Assembly: GCF_003255815.1 (NCBI RefSeq)
Contig: NC_037674.1
Location: forward strand, 16,885,615-16,949,614
From: Theropithecus gelada
Lineage: Eukaryota; Chordata; Mammalia; Primates; Cercopithecidae
Length of the DNA stretch: 64,000 bases
Direction: 5' to 3'
Below the pieces are notes generated by a model that was not told the DNA's origin, did not search any database, and worked only from the letters and a program-made list of their open reading frames with translations. The position numbers and the translations under genes are program-made. This document shows positions 34,477-45,814 of this stretch, one piece after another. Numbering within the stretch: position 1 is the first letter of the stretch; each line of letters starts with the position of its first letter.

Positions 34477-34783
34477 TTTTTTTTTTTTTTTTTTGAGACA
34501 AGATCTCGCTCTGTCACCCAGGTTGGAGTGCAGTGGCACCATCTCAGCTCACTGCAGCCTCTACCTCCCAGGCTCAAGTGATCCTCCCACTTCAGTGTCC
34601 CAAGTAGCTAGGACTATGGGCATGCACCACCACACCTGGCTAATTTTTTTATTTTTGGTAGAGATAGGGTTTCACTATGTTGGCCAGGCCAGTCTTGAAC
34701 TCCTGACCTCAGGTGATCTGCCCGCCTCAGCCTCCCAAAGTGCTGTGATTACAGGTGGGAGCCATCATGCCCGGGCACCTCTC
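34477..34783 (-). mobile_element. Intergenic reverse Alu
   Basis: Full reverse Alu, moderately diverged; 'cacctct' flanks both ends. Confidence 0.87.
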
Positions 34784-35705
34784 ATCTCTTGAGCCAGTAG
34801 TTGGGAAAGAACAGGTCTTTGGTTATATGACCAGTGAGACTGCCATGACCCTGCAGCTCACCATGGTTTCCTTTTGTTTCCCCCACTCTAAGGGTGGGGG
34901 AGAAGGCCTTAACTCTGAAAAAGCTGAAACAGGTGCTTCTTGAGAGTGCTGGAAGTTGGTAGCAGAGTGCCCTGCTTCTGTGGACAGTGGTTTTTATCTC
35001 CAGGTTTGTTTCCATCTTCTCTGGATCCTTGGCCTCCTTGAACAGTCCTGGGTCATAAAAGGCTGAGAGTGGACAGACTTATTTTACTAGATTAGTGAGA
35101 TGCTGGGCCCAACCTAGTGCCATCCATAATAAGGGGCTGCCACTGGCCCTTCCTCTCACTGAACCTTCCTCCACCCCTGCAGCCCCTTCTTACTCCTCTG
35201 GAATAGAGTATCGCCGCCTCTGGTTCTAAGGCCAGGAAGTCCTGGGACAGCTACTCCTGCATTAGGTCAAAAACATTTCCTGTTGATTTGATTAGTTTCC
35301 TCCCAAACAATGCATTTATGGAAGAAGAAGAGCTTTTGCAGGCATGTATTTGCACAGGCAGCCAACCTCCTCCAGTCACACACAGACACACACACACCTC
35401 CACACCCACAGACACACACTTTCTCCCCATCCGCCCACAAAGCGTCAGTCACATTTAGAATTTGCACAAATGCACACCCTCCCTCATACATCACAATGCA
35501 CACCCTCTCATCCACCTACACATCTCTTCCACAAAATCACACCTGCTCACATACCCTTAGAAGCACATTCTTGTACTGTGCCCAGAGAGAGAAAGGTGGG
35601 GGAGATAAGCAAGGAGAATGGGTTATAAGGGCTCAGGAGGTAAAACCTTTGTAGAAGCTGAAATGTCAGAAGACCAGGACCCCCACACCCCCACTCCTCT
35701 CTGCC
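34784..35705. other. Unique intergenic DNA with a CA-rich stretch
   Basis: No exon identified. About 35375-35420 is CA/CACAGA-rich and 35450-35560 is a looser CA-rich stretch. Confidence 0.5.
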
Positions 35706-35707
35706 CT

Positions 35708-36028
35708 TTTTTTTTTCCTTTTTTTTCTTTTCTTTTTTTTTTTTTTTTGAGACGGAGTCTTGCTCTGTTGCCCAGGCTGGAGTGCAATGGCACGATCTCA
35801 GCTCACTGCAACCTCCGTCTCCCAGGTTCAAGTGGTTCTCCTGCCTCAGCCTCCTGAGTAGCTAGGATTACAGGCACCTGCCACCCCGCCCAGCTATTTT
35901 TGTATTTTTAGTAGAGATGGGGTTTCACCATGCTGGACAGGCTGGTCTTGAACTCCTGATCTCGTGATCTGCCCACCTAGGCCTCCCAAAGTGCTGGGAT
36001 TACAGGTGTGAGTCACAGCTCCCGGCCT
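35708..36028 (-). mobile_element. Intergenic reverse Alu with (T)n/(CT)n tail
   Basis: Full reverse Alu flanked by 'cctctctgcccct' copies (about 35695 and 36029). Confidence 0.88.
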
Positions 36029-36060
36029 CCTCTCTGCCCCTGTGAGTAGAAATACTATGA

Positions 36061-36193
36061 CTGGGCACGGTGGCTCATGCCTGTAATCCCAGCACTTTGG
36101 GAGGCAGAGGTTGCAGTGAGCCGAGATCGCACCATTGCACTCCAGCCTGGGTGACAAAGTGGGACTCCGTCTCAAAAAAAAAAAAAAAAAAAA
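36061..36193 (+). mobile_element. Alu with a large internal deletion
   Basis: The left-arm head joins the right-arm end at a shared 'gggaggc', losing most of the element. The target-site duplication 'agaaatactatga' is intact at 36048-36060 and 36194-36206. Confidence 0.92.
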
Positions 36194-36206
36194 AGAAATA
36201 CTATGA

Positions 36207-36760
36207 ATTGAGAGAGATTTAGAATTAGCTGTAGGAAAAGCAGGAGCTCAGGGCCACTTGTCCCACACAGACAGTGTGATGCCCCTGTGACAGTGATGTA
36301 TCTCAGGCTGGCGGCTGAGGTGGGAAGTTTGTCAAGGCTGTAAGTGGCATCCATCACATGTCTGAGAAGCCCATTTTGACCAGTAGAAAAGGATGGCCTT
36401 TAGGGTGGGACTCCTGTCAGCTGAGGAAATAGTGGGGAGGGAATGAAGAGAGAGAAGGAAGTAAAAGGCTGGGTTGGGCTCTGAGTCCAACATCCTCTAG
36501 AATGAATATTACTAATATCAGCCGGAATCAAGAGGAGGCAGCTCCCCTTCACTGAAAACTTGAAGTCGCCCTCAGAAAAAAGGTGGGGGAGAGGGGTTGG
36601 AAAAGTGACAAGTGCCCAAGAGCAGCCTCGGCAATTCTGCCTTCGGCCCCAGACTATTGTCTGCCTGCCCTGTCTCAGCCCAAACTCAGAAACTGTGGAT
36701 TCTGGAAAGCAACAAGGCTTTTCCTTTGGGAAAGGGTCCTGAAGCTGACCCACAGTGCTC
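36207..36760. other. Unique intergenic DNA
   Basis: No exon or repeat recognised. Confidence 0.5.
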
Positions 36761-37273
36761 AAGAAAATTGGCAGAGAGGCCAGGCACAGTGGCTCACACC
36801 TGTAATCCCAGTATTTTGGGATGCCGAGGTGGGCGGATTACCTAAGGTCAGGAGTTTGAGACCAGCCTGGCCAACGTGGTGAAACCCTGTCTCTACTAAT
36901 AATACAAAAATGAGCCGAGCGTGGTGGTGGGCACCTGTAATCCCAGCTACTCATGAGACTGTGGCAGGAGAATCGCTTGAACCCACGAGGCGGAGGTTGC
37001 AGTGAACCAAGATTGTGCCATTGCACTCCAGCCTGGATGACAAGAGTGAAACTTCGTCTGAAAAAAAAAGAAGGAGAAAGAGGAGAAGAAGAAGAGGAAG
37101 AGGAAGAAGAGAAGAAGAAGAGGAGGAGAAAGAGGGAGAGGGAAGAATAAGGAGGAGGAGGAGATAGAGAAGAGGAAGAGGAAGAAGAGGAAAGAAGAAG
37201 AGGAGGAGGAGAAGGAAGAAAATTGGCAGAGAGCTCAGTGAAACAAGAAAATTGGCAGAGAGCTCAGCGAAAC
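36761..37273 (+). mobile_element. Alu with expanded purine tail and duplicated flank
   Basis: Alu about 36778-37062; its A-tail continues as about 155 nt of GAA/GGA purine repeat (37063-37215). The target-site duplication 'aagaaaattggcagag' is at 36761 and 37216, and the right copy is part of a 29-bp tandem duplication (37216-37244, 37245-37273; one mismatch). Confidence 0.88.
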
Positions 37274-38329
37274 AGACAGATTGTCTGGCCCCTGCCATCC
37301 AACTCTTGACAGTGCCTCATGAGTCTCTCCTCCTGCTGCCGCCTGGGGGCGCCCCCAGCTGGGTCTCAGGCTGCTGCCAGCACTGCTGTTGTTATCATTA
37401 GTGTAATAAACAAGCACTGCTGGGGCCAAGTGGAAGAAGAGGCAGGCCCCTGCTGCTCAGGAGAATCCCTGAAAAGATCCAGTGGGCCTGAGGCAACCGG
37501 AGTTGAGTGGCTCTCCACCCAGAACCTCTGGAGGGGGTGTGGGGTTGGCTTCCCCCTGGAGGGAAGGGCAAGGGGAGGAGCACACTTGGCAGGCTTGGTT
37601 TGGAACCAGCTCTGCATGTGCCTGGCAGGATGTCTGTGGGCAAGGCCACCCCCGTGATTACTAGTTGTGGGGCAGGTTCTGAAGCAATTCTTCATTCATT
37701 TAACAGGCATCTGCCTATTTATATATGGAAAGCCTACTGTGTGCAAGGTGGTCTACTAATAATAGCTAATATTTGACTAGACAGTGTGACGACACAGCCA
37801 ACTTTCACACCAGGTCCTGGGAAAAGGGGTAGAAGCAGGGGAAGCTACTAGGAAAAATGACAGCCCAAAAAGATATGGGCAATTGGGCTTTGGCCTGTGT
37901 AGTGTAGGGGTGGGGATATATATTAGGTAAAACCTGAGGATTACCAAGATCTTGGGAAACTCAAGACCCAAGTTGGAAAACATACGGCAAGTGGGGCTGG
38001 AGAAAATGGGCATTTTTCAGGTAGGAGGGACTTGGAGATAAAGGCATGGCAATAGGACATGAATGTGGGGATTTCGGGTGAACGGCTCAATGAAAGGGAG
38101 GCACAAGGGATGCTCTCAGATCCTGTTGGGGGAGCCCCGGGTCACGGCAGTTTCGGGGGACCAGATGGATGGGAGTGTCTAGGGGTTGAGGTTCTCTAAG
38201 TCCTGAGAGGGGGGTGCTGAATTCTGGGATCAGAGTCCGAACAAGAGTTGGGGTGTGGTGGGGGCTGCCAGCGGGGTTTTAAGGGAAGGCTCTGGAGTGC
38301 TGGGTTAGAAAAGATGCTGGAGCGCGTTT
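37274..38329. other. TYRO3 upstream flank
   Basis: Mostly unique. A MIR/L2-like scrap occurs near 37690-37790. A CTCF-like motif is at 37339-37354. No exon is seen. Confidence 0.5.
37339..37354 (+). promoter_or_regulatory. CTCF-like motif
   Basis: ccgcctgggggcgccc resembles the CTCF core (CCNSNAGGGGGCGC), with T for A at one position. It is also nearly self-complementary. Motif match only. Confidence 0.4.
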
Positions 38330-38549
38330 AGGGAAAGGAGGGGCATGGCCGGGGAGCCCATCCAGGAGGCCGAGCCGGATCCTCAGGTTCGGCCAGCAGG
38401 CGGCCGGGGCCGGGGTGCCGGCGGGGCCGCGGGCGTCTGCGGCGCTGGCCGGGGTTGCGCTCTGAGCCGGCCGCCGGGGCTCCGCGGGGGGGGCGGTGCG
38501 AGCTCGGGCTGCGGGCGGGCCGGGAGGAGGCGGCGGCTCCGAGAAGAAC

Positions 38550-38633
38550 ATGAATCAGCGGCGGCGACGGCGGCGACGGCAGTGGAAGGAGCGCGGTGGC
38601 CCGGGAGCGGCCCCGGGGACCCCGCGCTGCTGA
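38550..38633 (+). promoter_or_regulatory. TYRO3 upstream ORF 1 (27 codons)
   Basis: ATG in 'aacATGa' (A at -3) followed by Arg codons from the GGCGGCGAC-type repeat, ending in TGA. Present in mRNA only if transcription starts upstream of it. Confidence 0.4.
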
Positions 38634-38796
38634 CGGCGGCGACCGCGGCCGGAGGCGGGCGCGGGTCTCGGAGGCGGTCGCCTCAGCACCGCCCCACGGG
38701 CGGCCCCAGCCCCTCCCGTAGCCCTCCTCCCTCCCGCTCTCTACCCACCTCCTCCTCCCCGCCCTCCTCCCTCCTCGCTCGCGGGCCGGGCCCGGC

Positions 38797-38826
38797 ATGG
38801 TGCGGCGTCGCCGCCGATGGCGCTGA
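38797..38826 (+). promoter_or_regulatory. TYRO3 upstream ORF 2 overlapping the start codon
   Basis: ggcATGg is a strong Kozak context 20 nt before the TYRO3 ATG. The ORF is nine Arg-rich codons and stops with the TGA at 38824-38826, inside the TYRO3 coding frame (which reads the same bases in another frame). Confidence 0.6.
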
Positions 38827-38940
38827 GGCGGAGCATGGGGCGACCCGGGCTCCCGCCGCTGCTGCTGCCGCCGCCACCGCGGCTGGGGCTGTTGCTGGCG
38901 GCTCTGGCTTCTCTGCTGCTCCCGGAGTCCGCCGCCGCAG
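38817..38940 (+). CDS. TYRO3: TYRO3 exon 1 (residues 1-41, signal peptide)
   Basis: 124 bp, donor GCAG/gtaggg. Encodes MALRRS, a second Met at codon 7, a Pro/Leu run and a Leu/Ala hydrophobic core ending ESAAA, a typical signal-peptidase context. Confidence 0.96.
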
Positions 38941-39935
38941 GTAGGGGCTGCCCCGGGAGGCGGCGGGAAGCTGGGGGCTGCGGAGGGGCGCGGCCGGGGG
39001 TCCGAGCCCGGGGCGGGTCTGGCGGGCCGGAGTCGGGGTGGGGGTCCGGAGTCGAAGGCCGAGGCTCGGGGCCGGGGCAGGGCGCGCTGCGGAGTGCTCG
39101 CTGCCAGATCTCCGGCTGGGCCCCCACCCCCAACTTTCTGGCGCTCTGGGCTCTTCTGGCGGGGTGGAAGAGAAGGGAGCGGGGTGTGGGCTGTGTGGTC
39201 AGCGGGGAGTGTTTGGGACTGCATTTTCCCGCCTGGATGTTCCCAGCTGTTAGCTCCCTTCTTCCCAGTACTGGGGACCCCATTCTGTCTGCCCCGCACG
39301 CGAAGGTCCGCCTCTGAAACCACACGGGCCGGGGCTGAGCACCCAAAGGCCACCCTGATACCATTTAGGTACAGAGGTTGTGAGGGTACCCAGTCACAAA
39401 AAACAAATGGGCACACTCGAGTTCTGTGCCCTCAGAGCTTCCTGAAAGCACAACCTTGGAAAGGATGGGCTGGTGCCAGGTTGCTGGTCTTTGGGAGGGG
39501 TTAGTCTTGTGTTCCCACATAGCCACTGAGGCATTTGCTGGTGACAAGAGCGTTCCATGCAGCACGGTGCTCTCCAAGTTCCCACCCCGCACCTCGGGTA
39601 CTGCTGGGCATATAGGGAGTGGGAGGCTGGCCCCCATCCTGTGACTAGTCCCGAGAGGGTGAAGGGAGCAGGGAAGAGCCACAGACCAGGACAGAGGCCA
39701 CCCGCTGGCATCTTCTCTTGACACAGCATTCCCTGCCATATCAGCCTCTCAGGGAAGGGAAGGGAACCGGGTTGATGAGTATTTAGAAGCCGAAAGGTGT
39801 GGACTCAGGGAGCCAACGACTTTGCCTAGAGTCACACACAGAAGGGTGAGAAGCAGGTCTGGATTTCAGTTATGCGGATACCTGACCTGCCCCTCTCTCT
39901 GCTTAAAAACATGTCAGGAGGCCAAGAGAGGTGCC

Positions 39936-39983
<48 letters not shown>

Positions 39984-42900
39984 CGCGCGCGCAAGTTCCA
40001 AAGAGTGGCCCAGGGGTCTTAGGCTCCCTGCTCAGGGCCCCAGCCCTCCCTTCTGCCTCCCACCTTCCTAGCACTCGCCCCTGCCCACATTCAGGTATTA
40101 ATAGAGCGGATGACTGCCAGGAAGGCTGCCATGTGTTTGATCTGACGTGGTTTTGCAGCCATATGTTCTCCACTTCAGGGGAGCACCCCCTCCTTTCCTT
40201 CTTCAGCCCTGTTCCATTTGGTAAGGTTGGGTGCAGAGGGTGCTGGCAGAAATTCAGGGTCTGGGCTGACACCTTGGGTGGAGAGCTGGCAGCCTGTTGC
40301 ACTAGTTGGGTGCAGCAGTCATTCCTAGAGCAGTGCCCGCCCCAGTAGGGTAACTCCCGTCATTTCAGCCCAGCCTACCTTCCTTTTGCTGTCTGGACTC
40401 AGAAGGAGGACATGGGGAATAGGTCCTTAGAGCCAGAGGGAAATTGGAGAGCTTGTCATGCCCCCTCCCCTTGCCCAAGTCCAGCGACCTTCCCTCCCGC
40501 ACTGTCCTACCTCTGCTTCCTTGACTTTGGCTGAGAAGGAGCCCTCTGTCTGACACAGAGGCTACCTTCTAGAAGAGAATGAGAACTGTTTACAGAGACA
40601 GAGTCCCTCTCAAGGCTGACACATGTTCCTTCCCACCCCTCAGGTCTGAAGCTCATGGGAGCCCCAGTGAAGCTGACAGTGTCTCAGGGGCAGCCGGTGA
40701 AGCTCAACTGCAGTGTGGAGGGGATGGAGGAGCCTGACATCCAGTGGGTGAAGGATGGGGCTGTGGTCCAGAACTTGGACCAGTTGTACATCCCAGTCAG
40801 CGAGCAGCACTGGATCGGCTTCCTCAGGTGCAGGCCTGTGGGGGAAGGTGTGGGCTGCCAGCCAGGGGGCAGGCTATGCTCTTTCCTGGGGGATTGGGAG
40901 CTGGGGCCCTCTCCTGATGCCCAGAGGTCTGTGGTTTTTTTATTTGGCTCCCTGTGGGACCTTCCAGAAGTGGGGGCAGGCTGAACTCATCAAGTTTGCC
41001 CAGCAGAGCTGCCCCCCTTGACCCTGGGAAGCAAGCCTGGTATCCTGTTTCCACAGCCTGAAGTCAGCGGAGCGCTCTGACGCCGGCCGGTACTGGTGCC
41101 AGGTGGAGGATGGGGGCGAAACCGAGATCTCCCAGCCAGTGTGGCTCACGGTAGAAGGTGAGGAGGCAGAGCCATATGGGCATGTTGGCCTGGAGCACGT
41201 GCCGTCTGCTGGTGGCTATACCTCTGCAGCGGAGAACTCAGTAGAAGCAGGGCTGCCCCACTGCTCTGTGGGGCCTTGTTGTCCAGGCTCTAGGCCCACT
41301 CCAGACATCAGAAGACCCTACCAGTTGGAGTTGGGTATCTGACAACCAAGGGACCAACTGGGACCCACAACCTGTGGGGTGCAGTCTGTTTCCGTTGCTT
41401 GAACAACAAGCTTCAAGCACCCATCTGGGACTGGACCCTGTTCTGCCAAGTGGCCTGGCCAGCAGGGGGAGGGGAGGAAGGCTCTGCAGCTGCGGGAGCT
41501 CAGAGCTGTTCAGCCCAGGAAAACAAAGTGACTAAGAAAGTAACAAAGGGCTCTGAATGGGAGCTGGGGCCTGGCAGCAGAACTCTGCTAAAGCTCCACC
41601 CACTCCCCTGAGTTTTATGCCCCTCCCCCAGCTCTCCACCCCCAGTCTCCTCTTACTGCAAGAAGAGCTGTCCAAATCTGCCATGCCTAAGGGGGCAGCA
41701 TGAAAGATGTGTCTAAGGTGCCAGGCATGGTGGTGTGCGCCTGTAGTCCCAGCTACCCTGGAGGCTAAGGCGAGAGGATCACTTGAGCCCCCAGGAGTTC
41801 CAGGCCAGCCTGGGCAACATAGAGGACCTCCCGACCACCAATCTCAAAAAAAAAAAAAAATTCCTAAGGAGCCTGAAAAGAAGGGCACCGCCCACCTCTC
41901 AAGCTAGACGCCTGTTCTGCTGTTGACCTAATCGTTAGGGGCCTGTAGGAACCTTCTGCGTGGAGGACTTCAGATGTAAACACACTTGTGATTTGTACAA
42001 TAGGAAGCCAAGAGGTGGCAAGGCTCACTCCTCACTCCCCTTCTCTCCTAGGTGTGCCATTTTTCACAGTGGAGCCAAAAGATCTGGCAGTGCCACCCAA
42101 TGCCCCTTTCCAACTGTCTTGCGAGGCTGTGGGTCCCCCTGAACCTGTTACCATTGTCTGGTGGAGAGGAACTACGAAGATCGGGGGACCCGCTCCCTCT
42201 CCATCTGTTTTAAATGTAACAGGTGAGCAGCCTCAGAAGGGGGCTTGGAGTGGAGAAGGAGCTGGGTCCTGGAGGGCACTGAAGCTGGCAGAGTTTCAGC
42301 CACTGAGCTTGCGGTTGTGAGTGTCCAGAGCAAGCCCCAGTGTCTGGGGACGTGAGCTGCACCATTACTAAGCTCATTAGTCAGGTGTGCTAGGCTGGCT
42401 GGGTGGGCTGATTAGTGGCGATCCTGCTGTGTGTGCTTAAGGAGGGTGTGGGGCCACCTTCTTTGGTTCGCAGCAGTCCAGGCCATGCACAGCTGGCCCT
42501 CCGAGATGAATTGTGTGAGACCAGGGGCACCCATCCCCCGCCCCTCCCAAGGGAAGGAGCCAGAAACCAGCCCACGCAGAGCTAGGGAGGAGTATCTGGC
42601 AGACACTGAGAAGACAAGACTCTCAGGCTGCAGAGAGGGGAGAGGAGGGAGAGAGAAGGGGTAAGGGGAGGTTAGCACAAAGCCTCCTCCCCTAATGGCA
42701 CTTTCTGGGAAACCTCCAGACGTTTTCCCAAACAACTGTGTCTGTCCATACGTCTGCACAGTCACACCTGCACACCCACCTGGGCCCCAAGTTTCTTGGG
42801 CAATACCCTCACATGCTTGTAAGACTTGCTTATTCGTGAAACAAAGTATACTGTTTCTGGTTGGGGCTTGAACTGGGCAAAAAAATGGGACTCTGAGCTT

Positions 42901-45778
42901 GGTCTCATGTGCTGGAAGGTGCCAGGGAAATGGGCGCTGAGCTGGGTTCCCCAGCAGTTTGAATCTTGAGAAGAGGTGGACTATGAGACCTCTGGAAGCA
43001 AGTGCAGGTCCTGTTCAGGAAGCGCTGAGTTGGAACAGATTAGAGAGGAGGCTGGGTTCGCTTCCTTCCAGGTGTGCGTGGTTGGGACCCTCAGGCAGGC
43101 AGCCTGATAATAAGCACTCACTGAACTCCTACTCCACACCACACTGTGCTAGGCACCACAGGGGACAGCGGGAATACAAAGGAAATAGAAGCCAAAGAAC
43201 TGAGTATAATTGGGGAGACAAGACACGTGCATAAAGAGCTGAGAACTATTGCAAGGCAGAGAGTCTGCAAATAACAACCCCGAGGGGGCACAGAGCAAAC
43301 AGAAGGGCTCACTCTGGTATGCGCAATAAAAGAGTGACCAGAAAAGGGAGGCAACTCGTGCTGTGTGTGGGCGATGGGATGGAGGTGGGAGGGTGGTATA
43401 ACGTTTCCTAAGGGCTTATTCGTGCACTTGACACACATGACCTGATTCCCACAATTCTCCCATTTGAGAGATGAGAAAACAGAGCCCCTCCAGGCTCACC
43501 AGACTCCAGTGTCCCTGTTCATTTCACCGTGCCTCACTGCCCAGCCCCTTCCTTTGGCAGGAGGGCTTTAAGGATGTTCCGACCAGAGCCTGAGTATTCC
43601 CCTTTCCCAATCACGCACTGAGTAGGGGTTGCTGCTTGGGGAGCTGACTGAGGTTTTCTGGCCCCAGGGGTGACCCAGAGCACCATGTTTTCCTGTGAAG
43701 CTCACAACCTAAAAGGCCTGGCCTCTTCTCGCACAGCCACTGTTCACCTTCAAGGTAGGAGGGCTGGCAGGGAGGAAGGGTGGATGAGGCCAGGGGCATT
43801 CCCGGCGAGCTGCCCTGCAGTTAGAATTGTTCTGTGTTCCAGCTCCCATTGTGGTCCTGCTGGGATCTAGGGAGTGAGGGGTTAATTGGCATAGCTCCCA
43901 TTCCTAGTGGGAGCACCTGAGACCCTGCGTGGCTGAGATGAGAATAGAATCCTGACGTCACAGCAGATTTCCCATCACGAAGCAGAGTCCTTGGGAGGGA
44001 GGGAAGGAGGGAGGGAAGCAGCAGGAGATGGTCAAGGCCCATGCCCAGCCTTGTTTCTGCCCCTCCCTTTGAGGGGATGGGGGTGGGGAAAACAGCCTAG
44101 CACCGGATGGAGGAGACCCGAAGGGCTGGTGCACAGAGAGAGGGGGAGGGACAGGGTGTCTGCAGGAGCCAGGCTGTGGCTGCAGGGGCAGCTGCCTGTC
44201 TCTCCCTGGTATCTCCCAAGCCTGAGGTGCCGCCCCCACATACCCTCTCATCTTATTCCTCAGTCACACAGGTCCTTCATTGCAGGGAGAGGCAACCTCT
44301 CTCCACAGCCCAGGCGCTCTCCCAGGTGTGAGCAGCTGTGCCCTACTGGTTGCTTATTTTTGTACTACTGTGATCCTGGGAGTGCTGAGTAGCTGTCTTT
44401 AGGTTGGGGATGCCCTGGACCCTCAGAGAGACTCAAGGCTTGACTCCCATGCCTCCTACTCCCTCCATTCGTATTCCTACTGGGCACTGATTCTGAGTCC
44501 CCGTCCACAGCACTGCCTGCAGCCCCCTTCAACGTCACCGTGACAAAGCTTTCCAGCAGCAACGCTAGTGTGGCCTGGATGCCAGGTGCTGATGGCCGAG
44601 CCCTGCTACAGTCCTGTACAGTTCAGGTAGGCTCTCCGGGCTGGGCCATGCTTATTCTGGCTGCCTGGCCAGCACTTTGTTGACAGGGGTATCACACTCA
44701 CTAGTCAGCTCTTAGGGGCTTGGTGTGCAGCTCTTTCCAGGTGCTGCTCCTTAGCAGGAAGAGCACAGGCCACTGTCTCTTATCATGGGGTGCTCTGGCA
44801 ACTAAGTGACTGCAGATTGGCTCAAATTCATGCATTCTTCAGGTTGAAAAGCAGATCACTAGAACAGATTTGGGGTACCTGGAAGGTTTTTCTTTCCTTC
44901 TTTTTTTTTTTTTTTTAGACACAGGGTCTCACTGTTGGCCAGGCTGGAGTGCAATGGCGCCATCTCGGCTCACTGCAACCTCCACCTCCTGGGTTCAAGT
45001 GATTCTCCTGCCTCAGCCTCCCTAGTAGCTAGGATTACAATCGTGCACCACCATGCCCAGCTAATCTTTTTGTTTTTAGTGGAGACTAGTAGTTCACCAC
45101 GTTAGCCAGGCTGATCTCAAACTCCTGACTTCATGCGATCTGCCGGCCTCAGCCTCCCAAATGCTGGTATTACAGGCGTGAACCAGCACACCCAGCCAAG
45201 TTTTTCTTACTTAGGTGAAAGCTCAAACCTTTGCTGATACTCACACTGTCATGCTCCGCCTTACCCCCCAACCCCCATTCAAGCCAAAGAGAACAAGATG
45301 ACCAGAAGGGGCCCTACACCTTGGAGAGTAGAAAAACTGGGTAAGGTGATACTAAAAACATGAGGCAATGCAGGCTTGCTCATTTTCATCCGTTTACTCA
45401 AAAGCCACTTAATGAGTACCTTCCAAAACTGTTCTGGGCAGTTTCCCTGGGCAGGAGGGGTCCCTGCTTTGGGCTCCACCATTTAGAGAACCCTACTGAG
45501 GTTGGGCTCAGTGGCTCATGCCTGTAATCCCAGCACTTTTGAGGCGGAGGCAGGAGGATTGCTTGAGCCTGGGACTTCACGACCAAACTGGGCAACATGG
45601 CAAAACCCTTTCTCTACGAAAAATACAAAAATTATCCAGGCACAGTGGCATGCACCTGTACCCCTAACTATTCAGGAGGCTAGAGTGGGAGGATGACTTG
45701 AGCCTGAGAATTCAAGGCTGCGGTGAGCCAAGATCATGCCACTGCACTCCAGCCTGAGTGACAGGGCAAGAACCTCTC

Positions 45779-45814
<36 letters not shown>

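Larger units (their letters stand above)
38330..39110 (+). promoter_or_regulatory. TYRO3: TYRO3 CpG-island promoter and 5' UTR
   Basis: A dense CpG island spans the region upstream of the TYRO3 ATG, exon 1 and the start of intron 1. It holds a GGGGGCGG Sp1-type box near 38490, a GGCGGCGAC-type triplet-rich repeat (about 38558-38582) and a 75-nt pyrimidine-rich stretch with CTCCTCC/CCCGCCC boxes (38705-38780) just before the start. No TATA box is seen. The TSS is not visible from sequence alone. Confidence 0.7.

Noticed and set aside
38345..38944. 199-codon open frame upstream of and overlapping the TYRO3 start
   Set aside because: Gly/Arg/Ala-rich translation of CpG-island DNA in a different frame from TYRO3; no evidence that the transcript starts upstream of it.
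38328..39416. Long (about 360-codon) open frame antisense to TYRO3 exon 1
   Set aside because: It runs through the CpG island, is Pro/Arg/Ala-rich low-complexity, crosses the TYRO3 exon/intron boundary and has no recognisable domain. A GC-content artefact.
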